From: Crocinitomix catalasitica ATCC 23190
GTDB taxonomy: Bacteria; Bacteroidota; Bacteroidia; Flavobacteriales_D; Crocinitomicaceae
DNA length: 49,304 bases
Direction of reading: 5' to 3'
Assembly: GCF_000621625.1 (NCBI RefSeq)
Contig: NZ_KK211320.1
Coordinates: 3,767-53,070, forward strand
The notes below the pieces were generated by a model. That model saw only the letters and a program-made list of their open reading frames with translations. It had not been told where the DNA came from and ran no database searches. This document shows positions 1 to 9,405 of the stretch, piece by piece (position 1 is the stretch's first letter; each line of letters begins with the position of its first letter). The position numbers and the translations under genes are program-made.

Positions 1-689
1 GTTTAAATCCAGGAGAATATCAAATGGTTGCTACCGATGCTAATGGTTGTACTTTGACAGAAACGATCACAGTAGATTCTTTAAATCCAAGAGCTAATTT
101 CGAAATCACATCAGATCAATTTACATCCAACTATAAAGGAACGGCTGAGATTGATGCACATTTTGTGAACTTGTCAGAGCACTTTGCCAATCCATTCAAT
201 CCTTTGGCGGACACTACTTTCTTCTGGAATTTTGACAGTCCACAAGGCATGTGGATTTTAAGCGAAGATTTAAACGAATCATTCGATAAAATTTATGAAC
301 CAAGAGATGACTCTTATGATGTAGATGTTTGTTTAGTAGCGATCAATAAAAACGGATGTACAGATACATTATGCAAGAATATCATCGTTTATTCACCAAT
401 AGAATTCGATAATGTCAATATTTTCAGTCCGAACGGTGATGGAGCAAATGATTTATTCACTTTTGAGTTTAAATCAAAATCTATTGCCGAATTTAAATGT
501 GTAATTGTTGACCGTTGGGGGATTACCAAAACCGAAATGAGTGCAATTACTGATACTTGGGATGGTACAGATATGAATGGTTCTAAATGTAATGACGGGG
601 TTTATTTCTATACTTACGAAGCAATTACTGATAATGGTACAACATTAGTTGGCCAAGGAACGGTGCAGATTGTTGGTGGAGGGAAATAA
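1..689 (+). CDS. T9SS type B surface protein, C-terminal part (5' truncated by window)
   Basis: The reading frame is open from base 3, with no start needed at the ATG at 24, so this is the tail of a larger protein that begins upstream. The visible part starts with a SprB/PKD-like repeat end (LNPGEYQMVATDANGC), then a beta-rich segment with paired cysteines. The last ~90 residues form a CHU_C / gliding-type domain: SPNGDGANDLF, then VDRWG, then WDGTDMNG and GVYFYTYE. In Bacteroidota this is the type B sorting domain that sends proteins out through the type IX secretion system. The protein is therefore probably secreted or displayed on the surface, possibly as an adhesin. Substrate and full length cannot be known from here. 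Confidence 0.85.
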   Translation, partial: LNPGEYQMVATDANGCTLTETITVDSLNPRANFEITSDQFTSNYKGTAEIDAHFVNLSEHFANPFNPLADTTFFWNFDSPQGMWILSEDLNESFDKIYEPRDDSYDVDVCLVAINKNGCTDTLCKNIIVYSPIEFDNVNIFSPNGDGANDLFTFEFKSKSIAEFKCVIVDRWGITKTEMSAITDTWDGTDMNGSKCNDGVYFYTYEAITDNGTTLVGQGTVQIVGGGK

Positions 690-985
690 TTGAGTCCCTT
701 TAATTTCGGGAAATAAGAATGTTTTTTGTTTAAACACCTAATTATTATCTTCGTCAAAGGCGAACTTTTTAAAAGAGGGAATAGGTAATGGTTTGTTTAC
801 TAATGAATAGCATAAAAGATAGAATTGAATAAGCACAGTTTAATGATCTTTCAATCTTCTGATTTAGGCTTTGTTCATCCGTCTTTTTACGCTGTAATCC
901 TCTGTTTTTAGAGCAATATGATTATTTTTATGCTGTCGTGATATTTTCATAGTGAGACAAAATCAAAAATTATAATTCACAATTT

Positions 986-2317
986 ATGTTTTCTAAAAAA
1001 ATCCCTTTGCATTTAAAAATTCTAGCAGGAATGTTAATTGGCCTGGTTTTCGGCTTTATCATGACACAAATAAGCTGGGGGAAAAACTTTACAATAGATT
1101 GGATTAAGCCATTTGGAACTATTTTCGTCAACTTACTAAAATTGATTGCGATTCCTTTAATTGTAGCATCACTTTTAAAAGGAATTTCTGACTTAAAGGA
1201 TATTTCAAAATTCGCTAAAATTGGAGGTCGTTCTATATTAATCTATGTTGGTACTACGGTAGTGGCGATTACTATAGGCTTATTGGTTGTGAATATCATA
1301 AAACCCGGTAATGGAATTTCACAAAAAACCATTGACACCATGACGGCAACATACGCTGGAAACGAAGGTGTTACAAGCAAATTAATGACAGCAGATTCGC
1401 AAGCCAATTCTGGACCTTTGGATTTTATTGAAAATATGATTCCATCGAATTTATTCGCAGCACTAGGAAATAATGGAAGCATGTTGCAAGTGATTTTCTT
1501 TGTCATATTCTTTGGTATTGCAATGTTATTGGTGCCAGACGAACGCACAAAAACAATAAAAAGCTTTTTTGATGGACTCAATGATATTGTTTTAAAAATG
1601 GTTGATTTAATCATGTTGACTGCACCATTTGCAGTGTTTGCATTGTTGGCAACAGTAGTTGTATCGTCAGAAAGTCCTGAAATATTAATGGCTTTAATTA
1701 AATATGCACTCACAGTTACTTTGGGATTAGGTTTAATGATTGGATTTTACTTAACACTCGTTGGATTGATTGTAAAAAGAAATCCGTGGTGGTTTTTAAA
1801 ACAATTAGCCCCAGCTCAATTATTGGCATTTACAACAAGTAGCAGCGCGGCAACTTTACCGGTTACGATGGAGCGGGTAGAAGAGCATATGGGGGTAGAT
1901 AAAGAAGTGTCATCTTTTGTATTGCCAGTTGGTGCTACAATTAATATGGATGGTACTAGTTTGTATCAAGCTGTAGCAGCAGTATTTATTGCTCAAGCAT
2001 TATTAGTAGACTTGACTTTTGGAGATCAACTAGTCATTATATTGACTGCTTTGATGGCATCAATAGGTTCAGCTGCTGTTCCTGGAGCAGGAATGGTGAT
2101 GTTGGTTATTGTGTTACAGGCAGTAGGTAAATTTACACCAGAAGAAATTGCAATTGGGTTAACCCTTATTTTTGCTGTAGATAGGCCGTTAGATATGTTG
2201 CGGACAACAATCAATGTGACAGGTGATGCCACGGTATCATTAATCGTAGCAAAATCTCTTGGCAAATTAAAAGAGCCAAAACCTGAAAATTGGGATGATT
2301 ATACTAAGAATATTTAA
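986..2317 (+). CDS. Dicarboxylate/amino acid:cation symporter (DAACS family)
   Basis: Inner-membrane secondary transporter of the GltP/DctA family, which takes up C4-dicarboxylates or glutamate/aspartate together with H+ or Na+. The 443 residues fit the family length. It shows the family signatures in order: the serine-rich re-entrant loop TTSSSAATLP (residues 283-292), NMDGT in TM7 (320-324), and the C-terminal DRPLDMLRTTINVTGD (from 399), whose Asp and Arg residues bind substrate in characterised members. Many hydrophobic helices are present, including an N-terminal one. It stands alone, with 296 bp before it and 172 bp after. Substrate choice between dicarboxylate and glutamate is not decided by what I can see. 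Confidence 0.93.
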   Translation: MFSKKIPLHLKILAGMLIGLVFGFIMTQISWGKNFTIDWIKPFGTIFVNLLKLIAIPLIVASLLKGISDLKDISKFAKIGGRSILIYVGTTVVAITIGLLVVNIIKPGNGISQKTIDTMTATYAGNEGVTSKLMTADSQANSGPLDFIENMIPSNLFAALGNNGSMLQVIFFVIFFGIAMLLVPDERTKTIKSFFDGLNDIVLKMVDLIMLTAPFAVFALLATVVVSSESPEILMALIKYALTVTLGLGLMIGFYLTLVGLIVKRNPWWFLKQLAPAQLLAFTTSSSAATLPVTMERVEEHMGVDKEVSSFVLPVGATINMDGTSLYQAVAAVFIAQALLVDLTFGDQLVIILTALMASIGSAAVPGAGMVMLVIVLQAVGKFTPEEIAIGLTLIFAVDRPLDMLRTTINVTGDATVSLIVAKSLGKLKEPKPENWDDYTKNI

Positions 2318-2489
2318 GTCAATATTAAAAGCTAAATGTGGATCAATATTCTTCAAAAGGAGACCCGTCAATTATAAGTCGCTGAGTTAACGAATCAAAG
2401 GCTATTTACGCTAATATTAGATTTAAGCACAACTATACTTTGTCACTTCCGAAAAAAGCAGTTTATTTGTTCCGATTATAGTAGTTTTC

Positions 2490-4496
2490 ATGTATTTATT
2501 TAAGGTATCCCAAATATCCCTTAGTTCAGTCTTACTGAAAATTCAATTCCCTTGTGTTGTATTCGTCGTTTTATTGTTTTCGCTAAATACGAGTGCTCAA
2601 TTCGATGTACATGAGCATATCAGGCTGTTGAATGATGGGAAGAATGATAGTATCAAAACTGAAGCTGGGTTTCAATTGGCTTCTTATTATTCTGTTCGTG
2701 ATTTAGATTCTTTATTCTACTATATAGAAGCTTATAAGCCTCTATTGAAACAAGATTCGAAAGAATATGTAAGTGTCCTAAAAGGACTATCTATTTATTA
2801 TCGTAGGAAAGAAAAATTTGAATTATTTGAAACTTATATCGACTCAGCAATTCAAATGGCCTTAAAGATTGATGATTTAGAAGCATATATTGACGTGAGT
2901 AATTCAAAAATTAGAAGGCGTTTAGTGATAGAAGACTATAAATCTGCAGTTGAACTAATTGTTGAAAATTTAGAGATTTCTAAACAACTTTTAGCTGGAG
3001 AACATTCTGATCAACTATTACTTGATTATACAAAACTAATGGAGTATAAAGCTAGAATTGAATCAAAGTCTGGTCAATATAAAAAAGCTTTGCACACGCA
3101 TAAGGAAGTATTCGATATAGTAATTAAGCTAGGAGATAGTATCAGGATATGCGAGTCGAAACTCAATATAGCAAAAGGGTATTATAAACTAGAAAATTAT
3201 GATGCTGCACTTCCTCTTTTTATAGCGTGTCGTAAGTATATAAATGACAATAAAATAGAGATTTATTTTGGTATCCCCGAGTCTATGCTACTTCAAATCT
3301 ATATTAAGCAAAATAAATTAGATAAAGCGAAGGAGGTTTATGAGGATTTAAAATTGATTGATAAAAATGTAGATGGATATAGAGCCTATACTAATGGATA
3401 TATGGATTTGATGCTGGGGAATTATGATATTGCTGTTGGGAATTATAATTTGGCAATTAAGCGTTGTCATGCTGGATTGGATAAGATGAATTTGGATAAT
3501 TATGCAGCAAACCAGGAAGAGGCTTGTGAATGTTTAAAAACCGCATATATTGGGATCAAAGACTATGAAAAGGCTTTGTTTTACGTGAAGGAATTAATCA
3601 AAATTAGTGAAGCGTCAGTTATTTTTGATTCACAACTGATTCTGAATATCCAAGAAGTTAGATCGAATACAAGTGATGAGCAACACAAAACGATGTTAGC
3701 GAATAGTTTATTGAAGCAAAAGCAGGCATTTACGCTAGAGAAACAAAATATATTAATAAAAGACAGATCTCAATTAACGATTTTTCTTAACATTTTTATC
3801 TTTTTGTTATTGGGATTAATTAGTGTCGTTTTTTTGCTCAATCAAAAAGCTCAAAAGCAAAAAAAGTTGATTTCAAAGAAGATGAATGATAAGCAGGTTT
3901 TACTAAAAGAGATTCATCATCGTGTGAAGAATAATTTTCAAGTGATTCAAAGTTTACTAAATCTTCACGCGAATCAATTAAATGATCCACTGCTTTCTGA
4001 ACCTTTACTCGAGGCTAGGAACAGAATTCGATCCATGGCAATGGTACATGAGAATTTATACGGTACTACAAGTCTTGGTGAAATAGAAATGGCCGGTTAT
4101 TTTAGTTCCTTAATTGATTCGATTTGTGAAGGCTTTGATCGAAAAAAAATTAAGTCTAAAGTACAAACGAATGATCTAATTGTAACGATTGATGAGGCCG
4201 TTCCACTGGGGTTGATTTTAAACGAATTGATAACAAATTCGGTTAAATATAGTGCCAACGAAGATGGTGACATATTTTTTGAAATAAAATTTGAACATAT
4301 AAATGAAGATGTATATTCATTGTACTATCATGATATTGGCCCCGGAATTCCTGAAGAAATTGATCTTGAGAATTTAAATTCTCTTGGCTTAGAGTTGGTG
4401 CAAATTTTAATTAAACAATTGAATGGTGAAGTGATTATTACCAATGAGAGCGGTTTTACCTTAAGGACCGAATTTTTAATAAAACGAAAAAATTGA
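2490..4496 (+). CDS. TPR-domain sensor histidine kinase (HisKA_2), first of tandem pair
   Basis: 668 residues. An N-terminal signal/anchor ends near NTSAQ (about residue 37). A long alpha-helical region of degenerate TPR-like repeats (about 40-400) follows, then a short coiled coil and a single TM segment at about 428-450. The cytoplasmic kinase has the HisKA_2 dimerisation box EIHHRVKNNFQ, with H477 as the probable phosphorylated His in HRVKN. The ATPase domain has the N box LGLILNELITNS, a G1 box DIGPGIP and a G2-like SLGLELV. The sensor therefore probably lies in the periplasm. The next gene is a full-length paralogue in the same direction. No response regulator lies nearby, so the phosphorylation partner is unknown. 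Confidence 0.88.
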   Translation: MYLFKVSQISLSSVLLKIQFPCVVFVVLLFSLNTSAQFDVHEHIRLLNDGKNDSIKTEAGFQLASYYSVRDLDSLFYYIEAYKPLLKQDSKEYVSVLKGLSIYYRRKEKFELFETYIDSAIQMALKIDDLEAYIDVSNSKIRRRLVIEDYKSAVELIVENLEISKQLLAGEHSDQLLLDYTKLMEYKARIESKSGQYKKALHTHKEVFDIVIKLGDSIRICESKLNIAKGYYKLENYDAALPLFIACRKYINDNKIEIYFGIPESMLLQIYIKQNKLDKAKEVYEDLKLIDKNVDGYRAYTNGYMDLMLGNYDIAVGNYNLAIKRCHAGLDKMNLDNYAANQEEACECLKTAYIGIKDYEKALFYVKELIKISEASVIFDSQLILNIQEVRSNTSDEQHKTMLANSLLKQKQAFTLEKQNILIKDRSQLTIFLNIFIFLLLGLISVVFLLNQKAQKQKKLISKKMNDKQVLLKEIHHRVKNNFQVIQSLLNLHANQLNDPLLSEPLLEARNRIRSMAMVHENLYGTTSLGEIEMAGYFSSLIDSICEGFDRKKIKSKVQTNDLIVTIDEAVPLGLILNELITNSVKYSANEDGDIFFEIKFEHINEDVYSLYYHDIGPGIPEEIDLENLNSLGLELVQILIKQLNGEVIITNESGFTLRTEFLIKRKN

Positions 4497-4504
4497 TTTT
4501 TTCG
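4485..4504 (+). other. AT-rich hairpin spanning the stop codon between the two kinases
   Basis: A perfect 8 bp inverted repeat (CGAAAAAA / TTTTTTCG) with loop TTGA contains the TGA stop of the first kinase. Only two pairs are G-C, so the fold is weak. It is followed by GCAATGC rather than a T-run, so it does not look like a terminator. It could lower expression of the second kinase relative to the first, but this is inference. Confidence 0.35.
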
Positions 4505-4557
4505 CAATGCATAATTTGAATAATTATTCTTTTGAAAGGTTGAAAAACTTGATCCGA

Positions 4558-6510
4558 ATGAAACAAATTTTAGTGTTTTTGTTATTGCTATGGATTCCAT
4601 TGAAAGGCAATAGTCAGGTGGATACAAGAGAAAAACTCAAAATTGTGAAAGGTGATTTTTCCGACTCTGTAAAGATTGAGGCCATAGGGGATTTATTAGG
4701 TTATTATGTTTTTAGAGATGTTGATTCGCTTCAACATTATTTGCAGTTGTATCGAAGTTATATAACAGTTGATTCTTATGCCTATCCCAACTATTTACAT
4801 GGCATGTCACTTTACAAGCAGGCAATTGGAGAAAACGAATCAGCTTTAAACTACCTTGATTCTAGTCTTGCTGTATCATTGGAGAAGGGGGATAGTGTAA
4901 GTTACGTCTCGGTCGCCAATAATAAAGTCAGGATGCTACTGCATAAAGGCGATTTAAAAAGTGCTTCTCAATTGTTAATGGAATGTATGAAGATTTATTC
5001 AGTCGCTTTGACTGATTCATGTGCTAAAACTTTAAAACTTAATTATTTATTGAGTTTGATTCGTAAAGCAGATATTGATTGTCAATCTAGTATGCATAAA
5101 AAAGCAGAGCAAACATTAGAAGAGGCATACGATTATGCGGTAAAGTTAGGCGATTCATTAAAGATTTTAGAGATAGAATTAAATTTAGCAAAAGAGATGA
5201 TCCATGTTGGAGATACAGCACAAGCAATGGAATATTTTTTACGTGGTCGAGATTATATTAAAAATAATAAACTTGAATTCTACTATGGCTTTATTGAGAA
5301 GTATTTATTAATCATTCATACAGAGAATAATGAGGAGGAAAAGGCTAGAAAAATATACGATGAAGTATTGGAAAAGTATAATTCAGGAGGTACCTTCCTG
5401 CACGCATTCGAGGTTATTAGCATTTATTTAGGTTTATATGATTTAGAGGTAGGCGATTTAGATTTAGCAATTAATAGATGTTTAGAAGGCTATATGGCGA
5501 CGAGTGGAACTGATGATTTAATTAGTGACCATGAAAAAGCTTGCAATTGTTTGATGTTGGCATATGAGCGAAAAGGAGATTATGAAACTGCATATAAATA
5601 TGCTTCAGAGTTTTTAGAATTAGAGTCTAATTTATTGGCTTTTGATGCAGGCATGGCTATGAATTTAGAAGATGAAGAGAGAAGATGGAAGGAAGAAGAA
5701 TATAGAATGAATATTGCAAATGAATTAGTGCTTCAACAGCAACAATTCAAAATCGAAAAACACGAACTTTTTATCCAAGAGAAAAATAGATTGGCCATAA
5801 GTTTAGTGATCTTTAGCTGCTTATTGGGGGGATTGTTTTATGTCATTTACCGTCAATTTAAACGAACAACGAATCAAAAAGCCATTATCTCAAAAAGCTT
5901 AGAGGAGAAAAAATTACTTTTGAAGGAAATCCACCACAGGGTTAAAAACAATTTTCAAATCATTCAAAGTCTTTTAAATTTACATGCGAATCAATTGACT
6001 GATAAAAGATTGTCTGAGCCATTATTGGAAGCTAAAAACCGCATTCGTTCGATGGCGATTGTTCATGAAAATCTTTATGGGACGAATAGTTTAGACGAAA
6101 TTGAAATGTCAATTTATTTTAATTCACTAGTAGATGCAGTATGTGAAGGTTTTAGTCAAAAGAAAATTCAATCAAAAATAGTAACGAATAACCTTGTGAT
6201 TACAATTCAAGAAGCCATGCCATTAGGTTTAATTATTAATGAATTAATTACAAACTCTATGAAGTATGGAGCGAATGAAATGGGAGAGGTAAATTTTGAA
6301 ATAAGAATTGACTATATAAAAGAGAGTACCTATTCTTTACATTATCATGACGAAGGTCCTGGATTATCAAAAGATGTCGATTTTGATAATTTAAACACTC
6401 TTGGCTTTGAATTGGTGCAAATATTGACGGATCAATTGGGAGGAGAACCAAAGTTTTCAAATGAAAACGGATTTGCATTTGATACCGAATTCATAATAAT
6501 TAAAAGTTAG
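4558..6510 (+). CDS. TPR-domain sensor histidine kinase (HisKA_2), second of tandem pair
   Basis: Paralogue of the preceding gene with the same layout: signal peptide, TPR-like helical region, single TM (IFSCLLGGLFYVIYR), then HisKA_2 and HATPase_c. The frame is open from an ATG at 4507, but the ATG at 4558 gives a clean signal peptide (MKQILVFLLLLWIPLKGNSQ), so I chose it; this makes 650 residues. The kinase box is EIHHRVKNNFQIIQS, with the probable phospho-His at residue 460. The ATPase has LGLIINELITNS, DEGPGLS and TLGFELVQ. The kinase halves of the pair are near-identical in motif wording, while the sensor halves differ much more. That pattern suggests a tandem duplication with different inputs and perhaps a shared output. 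Confidence 0.87.
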   Translation: MKQILVFLLLLWIPLKGNSQVDTREKLKIVKGDFSDSVKIEAIGDLLGYYVFRDVDSLQHYLQLYRSYITVDSYAYPNYLHGMSLYKQAIGENESALNYLDSSLAVSLEKGDSVSYVSVANNKVRMLLHKGDLKSASQLLMECMKIYSVALTDSCAKTLKLNYLLSLIRKADIDCQSSMHKKAEQTLEEAYDYAVKLGDSLKILEIELNLAKEMIHVGDTAQAMEYFLRGRDYIKNNKLEFYYGFIEKYLLIIHTENNEEEKARKIYDEVLEKYNSGGTFLHAFEVISIYLGLYDLEVGDLDLAINRCLEGYMATSGTDDLISDHEKACNCLMLAYERKGDYETAYKYASEFLELESNLLAFDAGMAMNLEDEERRWKEEEYRMNIANELVLQQQQFKIEKHELFIQEKNRLAISLVIFSCLLGGLFYVIYRQFKRTTNQKAIISKSLEEKKLLLKEIHHRVKNNFQIIQSLLNLHANQLTDKRLSEPLLEAKNRIRSMAIVHENLYGTNSLDEIEMSIYFNSLVDAVCEGFSQKKIQSKIVTNNLVITIQEAMPLGLIINELITNSMKYGANEMGEVNFEIRIDYIKESTYSLHYHDEGPGLSKDVDFDNLNTLGFELVQILTDQLGGEPKFSNENGFAFDTEFIIIKS

Positions 6511-6513
6511 ATA

Positions 6514-7095
6514 TTATTTAATATTCAAAGCAAGCAGGCGTTGATACATTTCATAACAAACCCATGCGTCAGTTGCAGCATAAATTTCCTGTTTCTTACT
6601 TAATTCAGGGGCTTCCCAATTAGATACTTGCGCATTTTTTGAGATTCTAAATCCTAAGATTATTGCCGTTAACTTTCGTAATCCGTTTGCTTCAATGTTG
6701 ATTTTATTAACGATTTCATTCAATTCAACAAACCCTCCAGCCTTAAATGGGCTGATTTTCTGTAAACCGATAATATCATCACGCAGTCCTACACCAATCT
6801 TTAAGTGTTTATCATTTTTAAAATAAGCTATCATTTCGTCAGTAATTCCAGTCAAATGGATACGGAATAAATATGCTTTGTCAGCTGTTGCAATTTGAAC
6901 AAGTGAAATATCATTAAATTGTCCTTTTACAAATACAGGTTTGGACTCTGTGTCAAAACCAGAATAGTCGAATTTATTAATTTCTTTAAATGCCTGTTTT
7001 ACTTTAGTTATATCATCAATTAGCTCAATAACACCATTGTATTTATCCAAACGTAATTGGTTTATTTCTTCTTTCGTGATATTTGTTGCAAACAT
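6514..7095 (-). CDS. DEDDy 3'-5' exonuclease (RNase D / DnaQ-like fold)
   Basis: 193 residues, about the length of a stand-alone DNA_pol_A_exo1 domain. The four acidic residues and tyrosine of the DEDDy group are visible: FDTES (D48, E50), VGLRDD (D106 or D107), and YAATDA (Y172, D176). It lacks the HRDC domain of canonical RNase D, so it is a minimal 3'-5' exonuclease acting on RNA or DNA. Such single-domain proteins are common in Bacteroidota, and their substrate is usually undefined. It converges with the second kinase, with 3 bp between the stop codons. Confidence 0.85.
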   Translation of the reverse strand: MFATNITKEEINQLRLDKYNGVIELIDDITKVKQAFKEINKFDYSGFDTESKPVFVKGQFNDISLVQIATADKAYLFRIHLTGITDEMIAYFKNDKHLKIGVGLRDDIIGLQKISPFKAGGFVELNEIVNKINIEANGLRKLTAIILGFRISKNAQVSNWEAPELSKKQEIYAATDAWVCYEMYQRLLALNIK

Positions 7096-7199
7096 TGTAT
7101 AAATTCGGTTCGGATAATCAGATTATTAGGACAGCTATTCAGCAATCCGCGAAACGTAAATATAAGGAATCTTGGAAAAGGTAGAAATAAATTGAATTT

Positions 7200-8363
7200 T
7201 TATTCAATATCTGTTACCATAAAATTATGATTCGTACTCATTTTTTCAATCTTGTAAACGAACGTAAAATTGATCAAATAATCGGCAAATGCAGCATCTC
7301 CATGTCTTTGTCCAGTAGGGTCTGCTAAGTCGTATTGACTTTTAATACGGTTTCTGTAGATTGCAACAGGTACACTCAGATTAAAGCTCCATAAATTTTT
7401 ATTATAACTGATTCCTGGCTCGATAGAGTAGATATAACCAGGTCGGCGATAACCAATACTCGATCCTATTAAATCTTTACTTGTAACCCCTTCAAATCGA
7501 TTCCCAAGGTTGAATGATAACCCTAGCTTTTCATAAAAAACATAATTGACACCAAAACGAATAGAATATTGATCGGGAATAGAGTGGTGGGAAATTAAGG
7601 GATCAACACCTAAAATTGATCCTCTTGTCATGGTTTTATTGGTCGCCATAGGATTAGATAAGTAAAAGGCATTCCCAAAAAAGGTAGTTTTTTTATTTAA
7701 TTTGCCAATGAATTCTGTTTGTAGAATGATACCCCAACCTCCATCGCCTAACTGAATTGATTGATCGACAGCTTTATAAGCAATACTATCATTCCCGTTC
7801 TGATCAAGTTTATGGAATTCTCCTTGAAAGTTTGAATTCCCGGTAGGGATTTTTATTCCTCCACCAATTGAAACATTTCCCTTAGCCTTTGTATTAGCGG
7901 GATTGAATAACCAATAGTTTGCCGTCAATCGAATGTCACCAATACCTTGTGCATCTGTTTCAAATCTTTTCTGCTCAGGATTTGAGACTGATGAATTGCC
8001 ATAATGTTCGTACAGTGAACTTCTTTTAAAGAATAATATGGGAATATTTAATGTCAAGTTAATACGATTTGTTGGTGCTGTGCGAATGCCTAAATCTACA
8101 GAATTTGAAAAATTAAATACTTGTGTATGATGAGCTACGCGCTCTTTTTCTTCAACATCACCTCTAAAATGTCGGTAAGATTCAAAATATTGGTAATTGC
8201 CAGAGAGTTGCCAATCGTTTTTATTTAAAATACCTAATTCACTTCCGTGAGTTCCAGCGCTGCAACTCATTGATCTAACAGCAACACAACCTTGTGCTAA
8301 AGCTGTGCTTGAAAGGCAAATAAACAATAGAATAAACGATAAAATAATAAAAAGTAGTCTCAT
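7200..8363 (-). CDS. Putative outer-membrane beta-barrel protein
   Basis: 387 residues with an N-terminal signal peptide (MRLLFIILSFILLFICLSSTALAQ). The mature start has two cysteines (GCVAVRSMSCSAGTHG), and the body alternates polar and hydrophobic residues as expected for transmembrane beta strands (for example QLSGNYQYFESYRH and IRFGVNYVFYEKLGLSFNLGNRF). No catalytic motif is visible. It resembles the loosely defined outer-membrane transporter/porin group in Bacteroidota. The barrel is followed by a short polar tail (about 15 residues), so the C-terminus is not the usual final aromatic residue. The gene is monocistronic, with a terminator-like hairpin and fabG lying upstream. The cargo is unknown. 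Confidence 0.6.
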   Translation of the reverse strand: MRLLFIILSFILLFICLSSTALAQGCVAVRSMSCSAGTHGSELGILNKNDWQLSGNYQYFESYRHFRGDVEEKERVAHHTQVFNFSNSVDLGIRTAPTNRINLTLNIPILFFKRSSLYEHYGNSSVSNPEQKRFETDAQGIGDIRLTANYWLFNPANTKAKGNVSIGGGIKIPTGNSNFQGEFHKLDQNGNDSIAYKAVDQSIQLGDGGWGIILQTEFIGKLNKKTTFFGNAFYLSNPMATNKTMTRGSILGVDPLISHHSIPDQYSIRFGVNYVFYEKLGLSFNLGNRFEGVTSKDLIGSSIGYRRPGYIYSIEPGISYNKNLWSFNLSVPVAIYRNRIKSQYDLADPTGQRHGDAAFADYLINFTFVYKIEKMSTNHNFMVTDIE

Positions 8364-8493
8364 AGTTGAAATTTATGGCTCTCACAAGCATTGGGAGTTG
8401 CTGGCTAATTTATAGAATAGTCATAAAGTATGTAAAACAGATATACAAATCCAGTTATTTAATTTGTGAACAACATAAATAAAATGACGAAAA

Positions 8494-8528
8494 AAAAGCA
8501 CCACCTTTAAATTAAAGATGGTGCTTTT
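8494..8528 (-). terminator. Rho-independent terminator of fabG
   Basis: A 15 bp stem (AAAAGCACCACCTTT with AAAGATGGTGCTTTT, one G-U wobble) and a 5-base loop lie 20 bp past the fabG stop. Read on the minus strand the stem is followed by a run of T, so it ends the leftward fabG transcript. Confidence 0.85.
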
Positions 8529-8548
8529 AAAATATTCTAATATTATTT

Positions 8549-9295
8549 TTAAGTATTCATACCGCCACAAACGTTGATGGTTTGTCCAGTTACATATCCT
8601 GATAAATCGGAAGCTAAAAATACTGTCGTATTTGCTACATCTTCAGGAGTTCCTCCTCGTTTCATAGGAATAGAGTCTCTCCATCCTTGAACAACTGTTT
8701 CGTCTAGTGCGCCGGTCATTTCTGTTTCAATAAATCCAGGAGCAATTGCATTACAACGAATATTTCTTGATCCTAATTCTAAAGCAACAGATTTTGTAAA
8801 GCCAATCATGCCAGCTTTTGAGGCTGCATAATTTGTTTGGCCAGCATTACCCGACACACCAACAACAGAACTCATATTAATAATTGAACCTGATCTAGCT
8901 TTTAACATCGGTTTCAATACAGCTTTCGTCATGTTAAAAGCCGATTTAAGATTCGTGTTCATCACTTCGTCCCATTGTTCTTCACTCATTCTCATCAATA
9001 ACGTATCTCTTGTGATGCCTGCGTTATTAACTAAAATGTCAATCTTCCCAAATTCTTTCATGACTTCATCAGCCAAATTCTGAGCAGCATCAAATTCCGC
9101 CGCATTCGATTTAAAACCTTTTGCAATTCCACCATTGGCAGTTAATTCTTTCACCAAAGCATTTGCTTTTTCATCAGATGATAAATAACTAAATGCAACA
9201 GTTGCACCTTGTGCGATGAATGTTTCAGCTATAGCTTTACCAATACCTCTTGAGGCACCAGTTATAATTGCAACCTTTCCGTCTAATAATCCCAT
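8549..9295 (-). CDS. fabG: 3-oxoacyl-[acyl-carrier-protein] reductase FabG
   Basis: Short-chain dehydrogenase that reduces 3-oxoacyl-ACP with NADPH in fatty acid elongation. The 248 residues match FabG closely. The cofactor loop TGASRGIG is at residues 12-19, and NNAG at 90-93. The catalytic set is N115, S143, Y156 and K160, in the same spacing as E. coli FabG (N110, S138, Y151, K155). The C-terminal VTGQTINVCGGMNT is typical of FabG rather than of a generic SDR. It stands alone, with its own terminator. The short-chain family is large, but length and C-terminus make FabG the best assignment. Confidence 0.93.
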   Translation of the reverse strand: MGLLDGKVAIITGASRGIGKAIAETFIAQGATVAFSYLSSDEKANALVKELTANGGIAKGFKSNAAEFDAAQNLADEVMKEFGKIDILVNNAGITRDTLLMRMSEEQWDEVMNTNLKSAFNMTKAVLKPMLKARSGSIINMSSVVGVSGNAGQTNYAASKAGMIGFTKSVALELGSRNIRCNAIAPGFIETEMTGALDETVVQGWRDSIPMKRGGTPEDVANTTVFLASDLSGYVTGQTINVCGGMNT

Positions 9296-9360
9296 TTAAT
9301 AAAATTTTATATAAATATAACATTGCTATTTCAAATTCACGCCAAATTATGGCATAAAAA

Positions 9361-9394
9361 AACGCCCTTATTCAAATGAATGAATAAGGGCGTT
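9361..9394 (-). terminator. Rho-independent terminator after the zinc-ribbon gene
   Basis: A perfect 14 bp stem (AACGCCCTTATTCA with its complement) and 6-base loop sits 12 bp past the stop of the zinc-ribbon gene. On the minus strand it runs into seven or more T. It also separates this operon from fabG. Confidence 0.9.
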
Positions 9395-9405
9395 AAGTTT
9401 ATTTT

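Noticed and set aside
690-985. Possible small gene or RNA before the symporter
   Set aside because: Only a 13-codon frame and AT-rich DNA; no stable hairpin or promoter with both boxes.
1243-1713. 156-codon antisense ORF inside the symporter gene
   Set aside because: It is the mirror of a well-matched family protein, with no start signal or recognisable domain.
4328-4627. Antisense ORF across the junction of the two kinases
   Set aside because: Covers the ends of two solid genes and has no recognisable motif.
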